Shown here: positions 6,657 through 7,744 of the stretch, one piece after another | Layout of the letters: every line of letters begins with the position of its first letter | Position numbering within the stretch: position 1 is the stretch's first letter | Source of the DNA: Bacteroidia bacterium | Lineage (GTDB): Bacteria > Bacteroidota > Bacteroidia > Chitinophagales > Saprospiraceae | Assembly (NCBI GenBank): GCA_030431945.1 | Contig: JAUIIF010000201.1 | Span: forward strand, 1-7,744 | Length of the DNA stretch: 7,744 nucleotides | Direction of reading: 5' to 3' | Notes under the pieces: generated by a model | Database searches by the model: none | What the model saw: only the letters and a program-made list of their open reading frames with translations | Told to the model about the DNA's origin: nothing | Position numbers and translations under genes: made by a program

Positions 6657-7744
6657 ACCTGTGCTCTTTCCTCCTTGGTATTGGCGTTGAAAAACGCCCG
6701 GTGATTTTCTGTCTCCACCACATTGACGGCGCTATTGATGAGCATTTTTCGTGGGCAGGCGTAGCCCAGCCCCAGGAACTGCAGGAGCCGGGAGTAGGCC
6801 CGCGGCTCGTAGATGGCTACGAGGGGTTCTGGAAAAGGATTTCCGGCTAACCGGTAAGCGGTGGCAAACTGGTGCGCAGCGCGTGCAGCGATCAGGTCAG
6901 TGAGGTGCGCTTCTTCCAGTAGGGGCAGATCGCAGGCCAGCACCAGCCAGGCCGCGTCCGGATCGGTCATGAAGGCCGAACAGATCGCGCCGGCGGGCCC
7001 CATGCCGAGGAACCGGTCCGCAATGTTCGGAAAATTATCCACCGGAGGTTGATCAGCACTGGCTACGGAAACGTAGACCGCTCCGGGTAAAATTTTGTCA
7101 GCCAGCCGGGCCAGACGCTGTGCCTCGGTGAGGCCTTCCCGGTACACCAGGTCTGCTTTCCGGGTGCCCATCCGGGAGCTTTTACCCCCCGTCAGCAGCA
7201 AGACTTTAAGGGCGGGGACGCGGGTGCGCAATAAGTTGTTCAGCAAAGGAAGTACTTCCTCGCTTACCTCCTCCAACCGGCAGATTACCGGCGCAGCCGA
7301 GCGCTCCTGCAGGTCGGCTGATAACCACTCCGGAAGTCCTGCCGCTCCCGGGCAGAGTACAACGGCCAGCACTTCCGTCAGCTGCTCCCTTCTTCGTTCC
7401 AGGGTACCGCTTTTTGCGGGGTCAACAAAAACGATCTGACGAGCCGCCGGGTAATGGTTGCCGTTTACCAGGGCCACGTCGTAGACCGAGCGCTGCATGC
7501 GCTCGTCGTATTCGTTCCAGTCCGCAAAGGGGGTACTGAATCGTTGTGCTCCGATTTGCCAACCGGTTCCCGACAGTTCCTCGCCGTGATCGCCAATTAC
7601 CGCCAGCGAGCGGTACTCGTCAGCCAGCGCCTTCGCCCAGGCTTTAATCAGGGGGTCCATAATGCCACAGGTGGTCCCCACCAGGGCAATAGCCGTGCGG
7701 GCGTACTGGTCGCCCTGCGGACGCGCTAATTTCGGATGCTTTTG
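6638..7744 (-). CDS. mobA: MobA-type molybdenum cofactor guanylyltransferase with N-terminal extension, start beyond window
   Basis: The frame is open to the right edge: 368 residues are visible and the start lies outside. A GTG at 7681 is an internal valine, because the coding pattern continues upstream (KHPKLARPQG at visible residues 2-11). The C-terminal half is a MobA nucleotidyltransferase: LLLTGGKSSRMGTRKADL (182-199) is the GTP-binding loop, GPAGAI (249-254) follows, ACDLPLL (270-276) holds the metal-binding aspartate, and FFNANTKEE (352-360) is the typical end. It would transfer GMP to molybdopterin to make the guanine dinucleotide cofactor in the cytoplasm. Residues ~15-178 form a separate domain whose order (ALVGTTCG at 20-27, AVIGDHGEE at 48-56, YDVALVNGNH at 88-97) recalls MobB, but the Walker A lysine is absent. 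No other moa/moe gene is in view. Its last codons lie in a short repeat. Confidence 0.88.
   Translation of the reverse strand, partial: QKHPKLARPQGDQYARTAIALVGTTCGIMDPLIKAWAKALADEYRSLAVIGDHGEELSGTGWQIGAQRFSTPFADWNEYDERMQRSVYDVALVNGNHYPAARQIVFVDPAKSGTLERRREQLTEVLAVVLCPGAAGLPEWLSADLQERSAAPVICRLEEVSEEVLPLLNNLLRTRVPALKVLLLTGGKSSRMGTRKADLVYREGLTEAQRLARLADKILPGAVYVSVASADQPPVDNFPNIADRFLGMGPAGAICSAFMTDPDAAWLVLACDLPLLEEAHLTDLIAARAAHQFATAYRLAGNPFPEPLVAIYEPRAYSRLLQFLGLGYACPRKMLINSAVNVVETENHRAFFNANTKEERAQVLDQLT

Noticed and set aside
7679..7681. GTG as the start of the MobA-like protein
   Set aside because: The frame upstream stays open to the edge and encodes the KHPKLARP and YARTAIAL segments that join smoothly to the rest, so the GTG is internal.

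Overview
The window looks like ordinary chromosomal DNA from a Bacteroidota bacterium with a fairly GC-rich genome, possibly a Lewinella/Saprospiria-type organism. This is inferred from three things: A-rich leaders with no clear Shine-Dalgarno sequence before the starts, a DUF1800/DUF1501 gene pair with a Tat signal, and a MobA carrying the N-terminal extension I associate with Bacteroidota. No rRNA, tRNA, CRISPR array, transposase or phage gene is visible. The longest stretch without a gene is 292 bases.

Layout from left to right. (1) A UbiD-family decarboxylase on the minus strand runs off the left edge. (2) Divergent from it, after 154 bases, is a small VOC (glyoxalase/FosA-fold) metalloprotein. 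(3) A 154-base gap with a strong hairpin leads to a two-gene plus-strand unit, DUF1800 then Tat-exported DUF1501, which probably work together in the cell envelope. (4) An acyl-CoA dehydrogenase on the minus strand converges on DUF1501. Their stop codons are 4 bases apart and sit in opposite arms of one hairpin. (5) A 292-base gap holds a palindrome close upstream of the dehydrogenase and a cluster of short direct and inverted repeats, one of which includes the last codons of the next gene. (6) A minus-strand MobA-type molybdenum cofactor guanylyltransferase with a large N-terminal domain runs off the right edge.

The genes do not form one pathway: cofactor metabolism (UbiD, MobA), fatty-acid or branched acyl-CoA oxidation, and an envelope-associated pair of unknown function lie side by side. 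Both edge genes are open at the window boundary. The long plus-strand frame opposite UbiD, and a GTG start inside the MobA-like protein, would mislead a reader who considered only closed frames. I did not find a convincing new multi-gene system. The points most worth following are the composite intergenic repeat, the MobB-like but Walker-A-less domain fused to MobA, the signal-less DUF1800 next to a Tat-exported partner, and the stop-codon hairpin.
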